DNA of 64,000 bases from JASHPR01 sp963729365 (GTDB lineage: Bacteria > Actinomycetota > Actinomycetes > Streptosporangiales > Streptosporangiaceae), in contig CAVSNQ010000013.1 of assembly GCA_963729365.1 (NCBI GenBank), positions 1,116,001-1,180,000 on the forward strand. The letters are read 5' to 3'. The position numbers and the translations under genes are program-made. How positions within the stretch are numbered: position 1 is the first letter of the stretch; each line of letters begins with the position of its first letter. A model generated the notes under the pieces. That model ran no database searches. It was given only the letters and a program-made list of their open reading frames with translations, and was not told where the DNA came from. Positions 8,344 through 16,611 of the stretch are shown in pieces.

Positions 8344-10425
8344 GGCTTGTCGGCCTCGGCGAACGGATCGAAGATCGGCATCGGGATCACACCGGCGAGC
8401 GGGCCGCCGCCGTCATCTGGTGAGCCGGCCGCGGCCGTCATGTCGCCGGCTTCGTCTTTTGACGCAGCCTCAGGGATGGGCACCGGGCGGGCGGCCTTGG
8501 TGCGGGCGGCGACCCTGCGGTCGCGGCGGCTCAGCTTGGCCTGGCTTGCTTCCCGGGCGGGGTCGCCGGGTCCCCGGCCGGCCCGCTGGAGCAGGCCGGC
8601 GACCGCGTCAGCGAGCTCTTCCTCGCTGGCGCCGGGCTGCCCGCTGCGGGCGTGGTCCCAGGCCAGCTCGCCAAAGGGCGCGGCCACCCGGTGCAGCTGG
8701 GTCCAGAACACGGTGATCCAGCCGCCGTTCCAGTGGTCGCGGACCCAGATCCGGGACACGTCGCAGGGGTCGTAGTGGATCTCCCACCGGTTCTTGTGCT
8801 CCCTGGCCCCGGACAGCTGCTGGCGAAACGGGTTCAGCTCCTGGCCGTCGTAGGTCCGGCGGCTGACCTTGATCCCGTAGGCGTTGATGGCCTGCCAGCG
8901 GGCCGGCAGCAGCTCGACGTAGTCATCAGCCGACAGCGAGACCGGAACATAGCCCGCGGCCTCGACCATCGCGGCGTACTTCTCGTTCGGGGTGAACGCC
9001 CGCCCCGGATGAGCCGGGTCCCGGAGCCCGTCGTGCGGCCGGTTCTGCCAGCAGGCGATGATCCACTCATCCAGCAGCTCCTGCACTTCCAGCAAGGACC
9101 ACACCGCCTGCTGCCCGGCACCGCGCCCGCGGTATTCAGGGCTGCGGCCCGTATAGCCGGCGACGAACTGGGCGAACAGCGAGGCCACTGAGCCCAGCGT
9201 CCGCTCGATGTGCGGCTTGTCAGTACCGGTTGCCCTTGCGCGCCGGCTGCAGGCTGATACCCAGGTAGGCGCAGGACGCCCGGAAGTTCCGGGAGACGAA
9301 CACCTTCCCGCGGCCGATCACGATCGTGTCGGGGATGATCACCGGCCGGGCGGCTGCAGCATCCAGCCGGGCGTCGATGTCGCTGAGCCGACGGTGCGGC
9401 AGCGCGGAGGCGGACATGGCCAGCGCCTTCGCCCAGCCGGGCCGCATAGGCTCCGGGGTGACAGCGCGGGCCAGCAGCACGCTCGCGTCTACCGACTTGG
9501 CAGCCGGCTGGAGCACCGCGGCGGTAACGGTCCGGGTGGCGACATCCACCATCCCGGTCAGCTCCACGCGCCCTTCAACCCCATCGTCCAGGCGGACCAT
9601 GACGTCCAGCGGAGTCGAGTCGATCTCCATCACCTCGCCGGGCGCGCTCACCTGCAGCTGGCTGAACGGGCCGTCCGGACGCGCGGCCAGCGACCGGCGG
9701 GTGCTCGCCGACCCGGTCGTGTGCCGCCCGGCCGACAGGGCCGAGAACAGCCGGTAAAGGCTCGCCCGCGACGGCAGCTCCACCGTCCCGGCCCCGTGCC
9801 CGGCGTCCAAGATCTGCCCGGCCCGCCAGAAGATACAGGACGCGGTCCGCGTCGAGGCACCGGTGGCCTCCCCGATCGCCTGCCGCATCGCCTCGATCAC
9901 ACGCTGATCGGCGCGGCCATACGGCGGCATGCGCCTGGCGACCCGGTGATCGGCCATCGCGGCCAGGCCCCCGGCCTGGTAGCGGCGCCGGCGCTGCTTG
10001 ACCGCACTGGCGGTCACCGGCCGGCCCGCAGCTGCCAGCTCCGCTGCCTTGGCCTGCTCCCGCCGGGTCAGCGACACCAGCCGGGGATCATACTCAGGCT
10101 TGGGGAGCGCGCCCGGCGGCGCGTCCGGCGGTATCCCGCGCAGCACCTCCACGATGTGCCGCTCCCACCACAGCGCCTCCGCTACCGCCTCTTCCGGCAG
10201 CCCGTCCAGCGGGGTCGCCGACGGCACCGGGCCGGGCGGCGGCACGCCGACGCGCTCGAAGTCCCCGGTGTTCACCAGCTCTGCCAGCGTCACCTCCGTC
10301 AGCGTCCCGCCAGGATCGGCCAGCCGCACCACCGTCCCGGACAGCCCGATCACGGTGCGGACCGTCCCGCTAAACCGGACCCGGTCACCGATCCTCAGCC
10401 GGGCCGCCTGAACCGGGGAGCTCAC
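8337..10425 (-). pseudogene. tnsB: TnsB-like DDE transposase, frameshifted and missing one catalytic Asp
   Basis: The N-terminal part (10425 to about 9225) has an N-terminal beta/HTH region, a VKQRRRRY helix and the first catalytic block MEIDSTPLDVMV. The second block reads VIGRGKVFVS, where relatives have VIDxGK, so the second Asp is Gly (GGC for GAC). The frame stops at 9220 after PARKGNRY. The next frame continues TDKPHIERTLGSVASLF, with the catalytic Glu in HIER, through to 8337. One base is gained or two are lost near 9225-9232. TnsB cuts and joins transposon 3' ends; this copy cannot do so as written. Confidence 0.85.
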
Positions 10426-11174
10426 CGGGCACCCGCTTCCAGCCAGACCAGGCTCGACGAGCCCAGCGGTCCCGACCCCAGGTCAGCTGCCAGCACCCGG
10501 CGCCACATCAGGTGGAACAGCACCGGCAGCACCGACAAGTTGTCCCCGGCCTCGGCCGCCCCGGCCGACAGGCACGCCGGGGCGGCGAACGCCCGCAGCA
10601 GCGCATCCGCGACCTCGGGCCGCCCGGCGCACCGCGGATGCCGGTAGCGCGACAGCCAGCGCACGTTCGCCGCGAGCACCGGATCGATCACGCCCACACG
10701 GCGGAACTGCCAGCCCGCGGCCGCGCAAACCCGCGCCGTGACCTCGAACGCCTCCGCGTCCTCCGGCTCGATCCGGTCATCAGCACGGACGTCGATCACT
10801 ACGCCCGTCCCGCCGGCCAGCCGGGCAAAGAAATCCGGGGCATGCCGACGGCTGCGTCGTCCGCCCGTCCAGTGCAGCCAGAACGGCTGCGAACCCACAG
10901 CCGTCACCGCCGGATCAAAGTCCAGCAGCATCAGGTGATCACGCTCCAGCCAGGACTCATAACCCACATGGCGCCCGGTCGTGGCCAGCCACCACCAGCC
11001 CGGGAAATGCTGCTGGCCCCTCGACCAGCGGAACGAGCGAACCGGCGCGGCGTCCTCGAACAGCACCCCGCCGCAGGACTCCAGCGGAAGGCGGCGGCGA
11101 CCGCCGGCATCAGCGAATCCCAGCTCAACGCCGTAGTTCCCGGCTTCACCAGACGCGGCAGCGGCCGACCCCAC
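10422..11174 (-). CDS. tnsA: TnsA-like endonuclease subunit
   Basis: 250 residues from a GTG at 11174. The conserved core is YESWLERDHLMLLDFDP, then HAPDFFARL, then VVIDVRADDR. This is the PD-(D/E)xK-type fold of the actinobacterial TnsA family, in which Arg replaces the usual Lys. With TnsB it would cut the 5' strands at the transposon ends, giving cut-and-paste movement. Its stop overlaps the tnsB GTG as GTGA. It is intact, in contrast to tnsB and the TniQ-like gene. Confidence 0.8.
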   Translation of the reverse strand: MGSAAAASGEAGNYGVELGFADAGGRRRLPLESCGGVLFEDAAPVRSFRWSRGQQHFPGWWWLATTGRHVGYESWLERDHLMLLDFDPAVTAVGSQPFWLHWTGGRRSRRHAPDFFARLAGGTGVVIDVRADDRIEPEDAEAFEVTARVCAAAGWQFRRVGVIDPVLAANVRWLSRYRHPRCAGRPEVADALLRAFAAPACLSAGAAEAGDNLSVLPVLFHLMWRRVLAADLGSGPLGSSSLVWLEAGAR

Positions 11175-11569
11175 CAGTCCCGTCCCAAGGCCCGATGATC
11201 ACTTACCGGGCAGACTGTAGTGAGACCAAAGCCCTTGACGGGCAAGATTCCCTGAGATCCGGCACCAGTTCCTGAGACCGGACACTGGACGTCGCTCAAC
11301 GTCGCCTGATGGCTGTGCACGTTGGCTCCCACTTTGGCTCCCACCCAGCGCCACCCAGAACCCGGCTCCAGCCTCTTGAACAGAACTTCGACTTTCGCAA
11401 GCGAGATCAAGGTACTCCGGCTCCCCGGCGGCCGGGCTGGTGAAGATCGCTAACGCTCTCGGCCTCGCTGTGTGGCCTGCCGTGCGGCCCATTAGTTGCA
11501 GTCGCGGCACGACGTGGACCGCAGTGGATGCCGGTAGATATCAGAACGTGATCTGAATATGCTTAGGGC

Positions 11570-12040
11570 ATGAGCGCTGAGCCTGCCGATGCCGTGACGT
11601 TCTCCGACTTGTCCCGCAACCCGCGGGCTGTCGCCGAGCGCGCTCGCCGGCTGGGCCGGCTGCGGGTAACCCATCGCGATGCGCCGGATTTCTACCTGAC
11701 GGCGGCGGACCGGGAGGAGGAGCGGGACGAGAACCTGGTGACCGCGTCCCGGATGTTCGCGGCGCTGGCCCGCAGCGAGTCCGGCGCGCGGGCGGTGGAA
11801 TCCGCGCTGGCGGAGGTGTTCCCGTGGGCCCGTCACCTGTCGGCCGCCGAGCGCACTGAGTTCGCGGCCGAGCTGATCGCCGCGCTGTCTGATGCTGCTG
11901 AACTGACTATCGACCAGAACGCGCACGAGGTGATCGCCGGATGGCGCGCGACCGCGCGGATCAAGGCGGACAAGAGGCAATACGCGCAGGCGCTCGCACC
12001 GACTGAGGGGGACTTCGGCCCGGTCGAGGTTATCGCGTGA
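11570..12040 (+). CDS. Phd/YefM-like antitoxin, intact copy
   Basis: 156 residues. The N-terminal DAVTFSDLSRNPRAVAERAR resembles the prevent-host-death fold that binds operator DNA. The long acidic and helical C-terminus would wrap the toxin. The stop overlaps the toxin GTG as GTGA, indicating translational coupling. Both partners of such systems normally repress their own promoter. A likely promoter lies in the 100 bases upstream but no operator is obvious. The protein is longer than the typical antitoxin of about 90 residues, as in several actinobacterial relatives. Confidence 0.75.
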   Translation: MSAEPADAVTFSDLSRNPRAVAERARRLGRLRVTHRDAPDFYLTAADREEERDENLVTASRMFAALARSESGARAVESALAEVFPWARHLSAAERTEFAAELIAALSDAAELTIDQNAHEVIAGWRATARIKADKRQYAQALAPTEGDFGPVEVIA

Positions 12041-12392
12041 ACCCCGGCGCGGTGACCGGGTCACCGTCCCGCCGCCGGACGACCAGTGGGATGTCCGGTT
12101 CGGCACCAGCGATGCGGCGGCCGGCTGGGAGGAGCTGTGCGGCCACGCGCTGGCGACCACCCGTCGCTGCCTGGAGATCTTGCGCTCCGACCCGCGGTCC
12201 GGGACGAACCACGACCGCCAGCACCGCCTCCGCGGCGACTTGGCCCGCCACCGGCACAACGGCCGTGATATGGAACAGTGGGAGTACGAGGTAACCAGCG
12301 GCGGCCGAGTCCGCTACGTCATCGATGACGACAAACGCACCGTCTGGCTGATCTACGCCTCGCCACGACATCCCAAGGACACCGACCGCTGA
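12037..12392 (+). pseudogene. RelE-like toxin, copy 2, start out of frame
   Basis: Same structure as copy 1. The GTG at 12037 leads into MNPGA, while the toxin body runs one frame back (RRGDRVTVPPPDDQWDVRF to PRHPKDTDR). The shift lies at the CCCC run 12042-12045. A -1 slip of prolyl-tRNA on CCC would restore the expected MNPRRGDRV start, so programmed slippage is conceivable. A base lost before the duplication, or an assembly error in both copies, is equally possible. C-terminal residues YVIDDDKRTVWLIYASPRH fit the RelE-like strand and catalytic tail. Confidence 0.6.
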
Positions 12393-12755
12393 CCACCGGA
12401 CCCACCAGGCCAGTGGCCTCCTCCGGCCAGGTCTGCGTGGCGGATCACGTAGAGGTGACCGCCACGACGGAAAGAATGGTCGGACCGGCGGACTTTGCCC
12501 GACCTGCAACCAGACGATGCCCTTGGCTGGGATATGTGATAACTGTTCCTGTTGATCCGTTAAGCACCGAAAACAGTTACGACGTCGCCCCGCACACTGG
12601 AACTGTCCGCGGCAGATGAGGTCGTGTCCGGCAATCTGCGCCTGGGTAGTTATGCGCACTAAGCCAACCGATCGACGCCGGTGAGGTTCCAGCTATCGGA
12701 CCCCATAGCGTCGTACTGTTCTTGTAAATCACATTCTCGGGTCCAAGAAGGTTCG

Positions 12756-13532
12756 TCAGTTTACTTGGATATACACGGCGGTCGCATCATCGTGCTGCTT
12801 GCCGTACCCGTATGTGGGTGGAGGAGAGTTGCGCTCTGCTTCCCGGACGCGCCGGATAAGTTCGAACGGGCCCTCGCTGCTGAGTAGCTCAAATATGTCC
12901 GCCCAGCTGTAACCATAAGGTTCAACCAGCCTGGTAACGCCATCCGTCAGTAATGCCACATGCTTAACGTCCTCGATGGTGCCCGATATCGCCTCGTGCG
13001 CCGCGTGGGGGTCCGTGCTCGCCACCCAGAATCCGCCAGGCGCATTGCGCTTGGAACGGACCAGGGCGCGTGTGTAAGGACGGCCACCGGGCTGGAGGTG
13101 ATCAACCCGGTCGTCGACCACGGGGGTGATGCCATCGCTGGTTTTGAGGATGACGGGCGAGTCGCCCAGGACGAGGTACTCAATAGCGGTCCCAGTGGAC
13201 CGGACCAGCGCAACCGTTGACGAGGGGCTGTCGGGGTTGGCCAGGTCACAGGTATCGGCGTGAGCTGAACAGGTGGCATCGATCGCGCCGGCCAGGATTT
13301 CCGGCAGCTTCGCTGGGCCGAGGATCAGCCGTTCGGCCAGAGCCGAGGCCAGATGGCCGACAAGCCAGGGCACGTCGTGGACGCAACCGGTATCAACGCC
13401 GTCGAAATGAGTAGCGCCGTCCAATACGACTGCCCAATCAGGTCCTGCGGCTGCGTAGTCCTCGTTCGGCCGAGCTGCCTGGCCCGCGATCGTGGCGAGT
13501 TCGCTGTGCTTGAACGCATTGGCCAACGCCAT
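12756..13532 (-). CDS. PP2C-type serine/threonine phosphatase
   Basis: 258 residues with the ordered PP2C motifs: NEDY, then VVLDGAT (metal-binding Asp), SSTVALVR, LGDSPVILK, LLTDGVTRL and the terminal DDATAVYI. Such enzymes remove phosphate from Ser/Thr using two metal ions. There is no transmembrane or regulatory extension, so it is cytoplasmic. No partner kinase is visible nearby. Base composition is lower in GC than the neighbours, consistent with acquired cargo. Confidence 0.85.
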   Translation of the reverse strand: MALANAFKHSELATIAGQAARPNEDYAAAGPDWAVVLDGATHFDGVDTGCVHDVPWLVGHLASALAERLILGPAKLPEILAGAIDATCSAHADTCDLANPDSPSSTVALVRSTGTAIEYLVLGDSPVILKTSDGITPVVDDRVDHLQPGGRPYTRALVRSKRNAPGGFWVASTDPHAAHEAISGTIEDVKHVALLTDGVTRLVEPYGYSWADIFELLSSEGPFELIRRVREAERNSPPPTYGYGKQHDDATAVYIQVN

Positions 13533-13591
13533 GCGAGCAGGCTACCTGCCGACGCTCTTGGCGCGGATCGTGCAACGGCAGCGCTTGCACC

Positions 13592-13900
13592 TCAGCTGGC
13601 GGCGTCGGTGAAGTAATGGATCGGATTCTGGCTGGCAGGACTCATAGGTCGGCCGACGTACCGGTCGTGAACGCGGTGGCCGGGCTGCAAGATGATCCCC
13701 TCGAACGCATGCCGCCCCGACTCAGGATGGGTTTCCCAGCAGGTGATCTCAATGGCCATCCGGCACTCGCCCTCCGCCTCCACCATGGCGTACCGCTCAC
13801 GTCCAGCGCGGACCCGGCTGAGCCGCCACCAGCCGCGGGCCGAGGTGTACACCTGCTCAGCTGCCATACCGCGGGTCCAGCCGTTGAAGTCACGCGGCAA
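13592..13900 (-). CDS. Conserved hypothetical protein, perhaps 5' truncated
   Basis: 102 residues. EQVYTSARGWWRLSRVRAG and AFEGIILQ...RYVGRPM...SQNPIHYF resemble a small domain found in many actinomycete proteins of unknown role. The family name cannot be given with certainty. Its 5' end abuts an IS5-type fragment at about 13890-13900, so the original start may have been replaced and the present ATG at 13900 may be fortuitous. Confidence 0.5.
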   Translation of the reverse strand: MPRDFNGWTRGMAAEQVYTSARGWWRLSRVRAGRERYAMVEAEGECRMAIEITCWETHPESGRHAFEGIILQPGHRVHDRYVGRPMSPASQNPIHYFTDAAS

Positions 13901-14108
13901 AACGCACCGTCTCGGTCACGTACCGCCACGCGGTCGCGGTGCCGATCCCGAACCCGGCCGCCAGGTCTGCGAACGTTTCTCCTTTGCGCAGGTAGGCCAG
14001 CACCAGCAGTGCCTGCTCTGTGGGGTTCAGCTTGCGCCACGGCGACCCGATCCTCACCCGGTGACGGCGGATGACTCCTGCGGTGAAGACGACGGTCCGG
14101 GACGGCAA
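13890..14108 (-). pseudogene. IS5-family transposase, N-terminal fragment
   Basis: The 72 residues match the N-terminal helix-turn-helix of IS5-type transposases: AGVIRRHRVRIGSPWRKL, QALLVLAYLRKGET and LAAGFGIGTATAWRYV. The frame closes just where the DDE domain should begin, so only the DNA-binding start remains. The downstream sequence belongs to another gene, meaning the IS was truncated by recombination or deletion. Confidence 0.75.
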
Positions 14109-14358
14109 CGGCAGCGCGGCAGGGTAGAACAGCGTGGAAGCCCCTTGGCGGATGGTCTTGATTGTGGTGATCGATCCATATACCAGAGGTTTCTCTACGT
14201 CTCAAGCCGCCACGCCGCCCTGATCAGGGCCGTACGCCACCCAACCCAGGATCAGGACGAAAACGCTCAATGTGGCCCCTGTCGTTACCGGCAGGTTCCC
14301 TGCTTGTTCGCCGGGAGGCTCCCGGGGCGGCCTGGGTTGAGATGCTCTGCGGCCGGTA
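14109..14358. other. Intergenic, IS5 end and spacer
   Basis: The first 60 bases may be the outer end of the IS5-type element. The rest shows no gene. Confidence 0.35.
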
Positions 14359-14907
14359 TCAGTCGGCCGTTGCCTCGGCTGGGCCGGCTGGGCCGCTCGG
14401 GTTGACCGCGTCCTGTGCCAGGTCGGAGCGGAAAGCGTCGTAGTAGGCCTCGTATATCAGGTCGGATTCGCGAGCTCGCTGGTGCCGCAGTCCGGTCAGT
14501 ACCCATGTCAGCCGCTGCCGGATGTCGGTGAAGTCCGCCTTGTGGCCCGCCTCGCTGTCAAGTTCTTTCCGCAACGCGGCTATCGCGTCGCGGATCTGGC
14601 CATAGTGAACGCGCAGGCCGCGGGCGCGGTTGCGCAGCCAGGGCTGGGTGCGCGCGATGTCGGATAGCAGGCTGTCGGGCTGAGCGGCGTTGTCCGCCTC
14701 GTCCCGGGCCGCCTCGCTGAGCACCCCAAGGGTGCGGCGCACCTCGGTGAGCCAGGCCTCCTCGCGGTGCGGAGCGGCTGACCCGAGCGCGGCTTCCAGT
14801 TGCTGCATTGCCAGCAGTGTGCGGTCCTGGTCGGCATGCCGCTGCTCCTCCCGGTGACGTCGTGCATCGGCGAGCCCGTGGCCCGGATCCTGCTCTGCGG
14901 AAGTCAC
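14359..14907 (-). CDS. Helical hypothetical protein next to hsp20
   Basis: 182 residues starting at the GTG at 14907, chosen because AGGAGG lies seven bases upstream. The sequence is strongly charged and almost wholly helical (HREEAWLTEVRRTLGVLSEA, RNRARGLRVHYGQIRDAI, RQRLTWVLTGLRHQRARESD). It suggests a four-helix bundle with some likeness to hemerythrin-type proteins found beside small heat-shock genes. The conserved iron-binding histidines of hemerythrin are not convincingly present. It follows hsp20 on the same strand with a strong hairpin between, so it may be partly independent. Function unknown. Confidence 0.6.
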   Translation of the reverse strand: MTSAEQDPGHGLADARRHREEQRHADQDRTLLAMQQLEAALGSAAPHREEAWLTEVRRTLGVLSEAARDEADNAAQPDSLLSDIARTQPWLRNRARGLRVHYGQIRDAIAALRKELDSEAGHKADFTDIRQRLTWVLTGLRHQRARESDLIYEAYYDAFRSDLAQDAVNPSGPAGPAEATAD

Positions 14908-15054
14908 TTTCGCCTCCTTCTGGCACCACTGTGCGGTCAGCACCAGGACGCACAGCGCTCTGGGCGCGGCCGGTGCGGCACGGAAGCATGCCCGCGGACG
15001 GAAGCTGCACTGGCGAGCCCTTGCGGCCGGTTCCGGCGAGCACCCGGCCAGGGC

Positions 15055-15092
15055 CGGGAGCGCCGCGGGCCGGCGGCCCCGCAGCGCTCCCG
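15055..15092 (-). terminator. Hairpin after hsp20
   Basis: CGGGAGCGC (15055-15063) pairs with GCGCTCCCG (15084-15092), with further GC pairing inside. It lies 11 bases past the hsp20 stop and has no T-run. Likely an attenuating or terminating structure between hsp20 and the next gene. Confidence 0.55.
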
Positions 15093-15103
15093 GCGCGTGC
15101 CCG

Positions 15104-15526
15104 CTAGGCGGAGACCTGCTTGTGGTCCTCGTGCCCAGTGACGGCGATGGTGCGGGGCTTGGCCTGCTCGTGCACCGGGATCGTGAGGGTGAGGATGCCA
15201 GCGCTGTAGTCGGCGGCAATGCTGCCGGCGTCCAGGGTGTCACCCAGGAACACCTGCCGGGTGAATACCCCGGCCGGGCGCTCGGCGACCAGCATCTCGG
15301 CGCCCTCTACCTGTTCGGGCCGCCGTTGGGCCCGGACGGTCAAGACATTCTGCTCCACTGTCAGCTCGATCGAGTCGGCGCTGACGCCGGGCAGGTCGAA
15401 GTGAATATAGAAGGTGTCGCCCTTGCGGTAGGCATCCATCGGCATCGCCGCCGGGCGGGCAGCGGTGCCAAGTACCTGCTGGGTGAGCCGGTCGAGTTCG
15501 CGGAACGGGTCGGTACGCACAAGCAT
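15104..15526 (-). CDS. Small heat-shock protein Hsp20
   Basis: 140 residues from the ATG at 15526, preceded by AGGAGG nine bases away. A start at 15586 would add 20 doubtful residues. The alpha-crystallin domain is complete: DTFYIHFDLPGVSADSIELT through GVFTRQVFL to the AGILTLTIPV strand, where the I-x-V-type tail and GIL core promote oligomer assembly. The N-terminus has the actinomycete DPFRELDRL helix. Hsp20 holds unfolding proteins for ATP-dependent chaperones. It is divergent from the J-protein and hspR genes. Confidence 0.92.
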   Translation of the reverse strand: MLVRTDPFRELDRLTQQVLGTAARPAAMPMDAYRKGDTFYIHFDLPGVSADSIELTVEQNVLTVRAQRRPEQVEGAEMLVAERPAGVFTRQVFLGDTLDAGSIAADYSAGILTLTIPVHEQAKPRTIAVTGHEDHKQVSA

Positions 15527-15587
15527 TGCTGCAAGCCTCCTCGCCAGCGGTGATGGTCGTCTGTCTTGGGCACGGTGCCCGCTCATG

Positions 15588-15617
15588 TATATAACACGCC
15601 ATCCCCTTATCTGACAA
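15588..15617 (-). promoter_or_regulatory. Likely hsp20 promoter
   Basis: On the minus strand TTGTCA (15617-15612) is separated by 18 bases from TATATA (15593-15588), about 60 bases before the hsp20 start. The boxes fit a housekeeping sigma factor. I looked for the HspR operator CTTGAGT-N7-ACTCAAG and did not find a good match. Confidence 0.5.
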
Positions 15618-15696
15618 GACTCGACTTAGATTTAATAACCATGCATACTGAGGTAAGCGCACAGTGCGTGCCCACAGGAAACCCAGGGAGGCGGCC

Positions 15697-16173
15697 ATGC
15701 GCGGCGAACGCGACCCCTACCAGGCACTGGGTCTCGGCGCTGACGCCAGCACCGCAGACATCTCCCGCGCCTACCGGCGGCTCGCGCGCGCCCTTCACCC
15801 CGACTCACAACCTGGCGATGCCGCCGCGGCAGACCAGTTCCGGGCCGTCTCGGATGCCTACGAGCTGCTATCCGACCCTGCCCGGCGGACCGACTGGGAC
15901 CGCCGCCACCTCCGCCAGGCCAGCAGCCCGCAGCGGGCGCCGGGCCGCTCAGCTCCCTCCCAGCGGTCCGCCGGGCCGCAGATCTGGCCCCTGTCCCCAG
16001 CTGCGGCGAATCCCACGCCCCCGCACCCCGCCCTGTGGGCCGGCCCGGTGTACGTCGAACCCGCACCCGGCGCAGCGGGCACCGCCGGGCCGGCACGCCC
16101 CCAGCCGGGCTACGGTGACCTCGCCTGGATCCTGGAACGGCTGCTGGCAGGCCCCTGGGATCTGCGATGGTAA
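15697..16173 (+). CDS. J-domain protein (DnaJ-like co-chaperone)
   Basis: 158 residues from the ATG at 15697, with GGGAGGCGGCC as ribosome site. Residues 1-65 are a J domain: DPYQALGLGADAS, ISRAYRRLARALHPDSQPG containing the HPD tripeptide, and VSDAYELLSDPARR. The J domain stimulates the ATPase of DnaK. The rest is proline- and alanine-rich and lacks the zinc-finger and CbpA substrate domains, so it is a specialised co-chaperone. Its stop overlaps the hspR start. Confidence 0.88.
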   Translation: MRGERDPYQALGLGADASTADISRAYRRLARALHPDSQPGDAAAADQFRAVSDAYELLSDPARRTDWDRRHLRQASSPQRAPGRSAPSQRSAGPQIWPLSPAAANPTPPHPALWAGPVYVEPAPGAAGTAGPARPQPGYGDLAWILERLLAGPWDLRW

Positions 16174-16511
16174 GCCCCCGCTGGGAAGCCGACCCGGCCC
16201 AGGGCCTGTACAGCATCTCGATCGCCGCCGGGCTTGCCGGCCTGCACCCGCAGACCCTGCGGATCTACGAGCGCGAAGGCCTGATCGACCCCGGACGCAG
16301 CGCCGGCGGCACCCGCCGCTACAGCCAAAACGACATCACCCGCCTACTGGAGATCACCGCCCTCACCGGCGACGGACTCAACCTCGCCGGCATCCGCCGC
16401 GTCCTGGCCCTGCAAGAAGAAACCCGCCAGCTCCACGCCGAGATCGTCCGGCTCAAAGCCGCCCACCGCCGCACCACAGGCCCTCCCTCCAGCGCTCCGG
16501 ACCGCCCTTAA
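16167..16511 (+). CDS. hspR: HspR-type MerR-family heat-shock repressor
   Basis: 114 residues. YSISIAAGLAGLHPQTLRIY plus EREGLIDPGRSAGGTRRYS is the MerR winged helix characteristic of HspR. A helical dimerisation segment follows (LALQEETRQLHAEIVRLKAA). HspR represses dnaK, clpB and hsp20-type genes and needs DnaK as co-repressor. The ATG overlaps the J-protein stop, so the two are coupled. It probably controls both itself and the divergent hsp20, but no canonical operator was seen. Confidence 0.85.
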   Translation: MVSPRWEADPAQGLYSISIAAGLAGLHPQTLRIYEREGLIDPGRSAGGTRRYSQNDITRLLEITALTGDGLNLAGIRRVLALQEETRQLHAEIVRLKAAHRRTTGPPSSAPDRP

Positions 16512-16611
16512 CACCACGCCCCAGTTCCGGGGCGAACACGAAAACATCCGTGCGGGCCTGCGCCCAGGATCAGGATGAAAAAGGCTCACTCTGCACGGGT
16601 ACTGGAGTTGA

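Larger units (their letters stand above)
6520..11284. mobile_element. 4.77-kb Tn7-like transposon
   Basis: The left end TGTCCTGTCTC and the right end GAGACCGGACA form an imperfect inverted repeat that extends further inwards (GTGCCGG and AGGGA blocks align). Both sides carry CTGGA (6515-6519 and 11285-11289), a 5-bp target duplication typical of Tn7 relatives. Repeated sites near GTCTCA-N3-AATCTTGCCC occur inside both ends. It encodes tnsA, tnsB, tnsC and a TniQ-like gene in that order on the minus strand, with start and stop codons overlapping. No cargo and no CRISPR genes are present. Confidence 0.85.
11273..12610 (+). repeat. 1.34-kb direct repeat, copy 2
   Basis: Second copy of 1485-2821. 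It includes the right 12 bases of the Tn7-like transposon, the target duplication and an intact antitoxin gene. Recombination between the two direct copies would delete about 9.8 kb, including attL, the cyclase regulator and the whole transposon. Confidence 0.92.

Noticed and set aside
6520..11284. CRISPR-associated Tn7-like transposon
   Set aside because: No cas gene and no spaced direct-repeat array is visible inside or beside the element.
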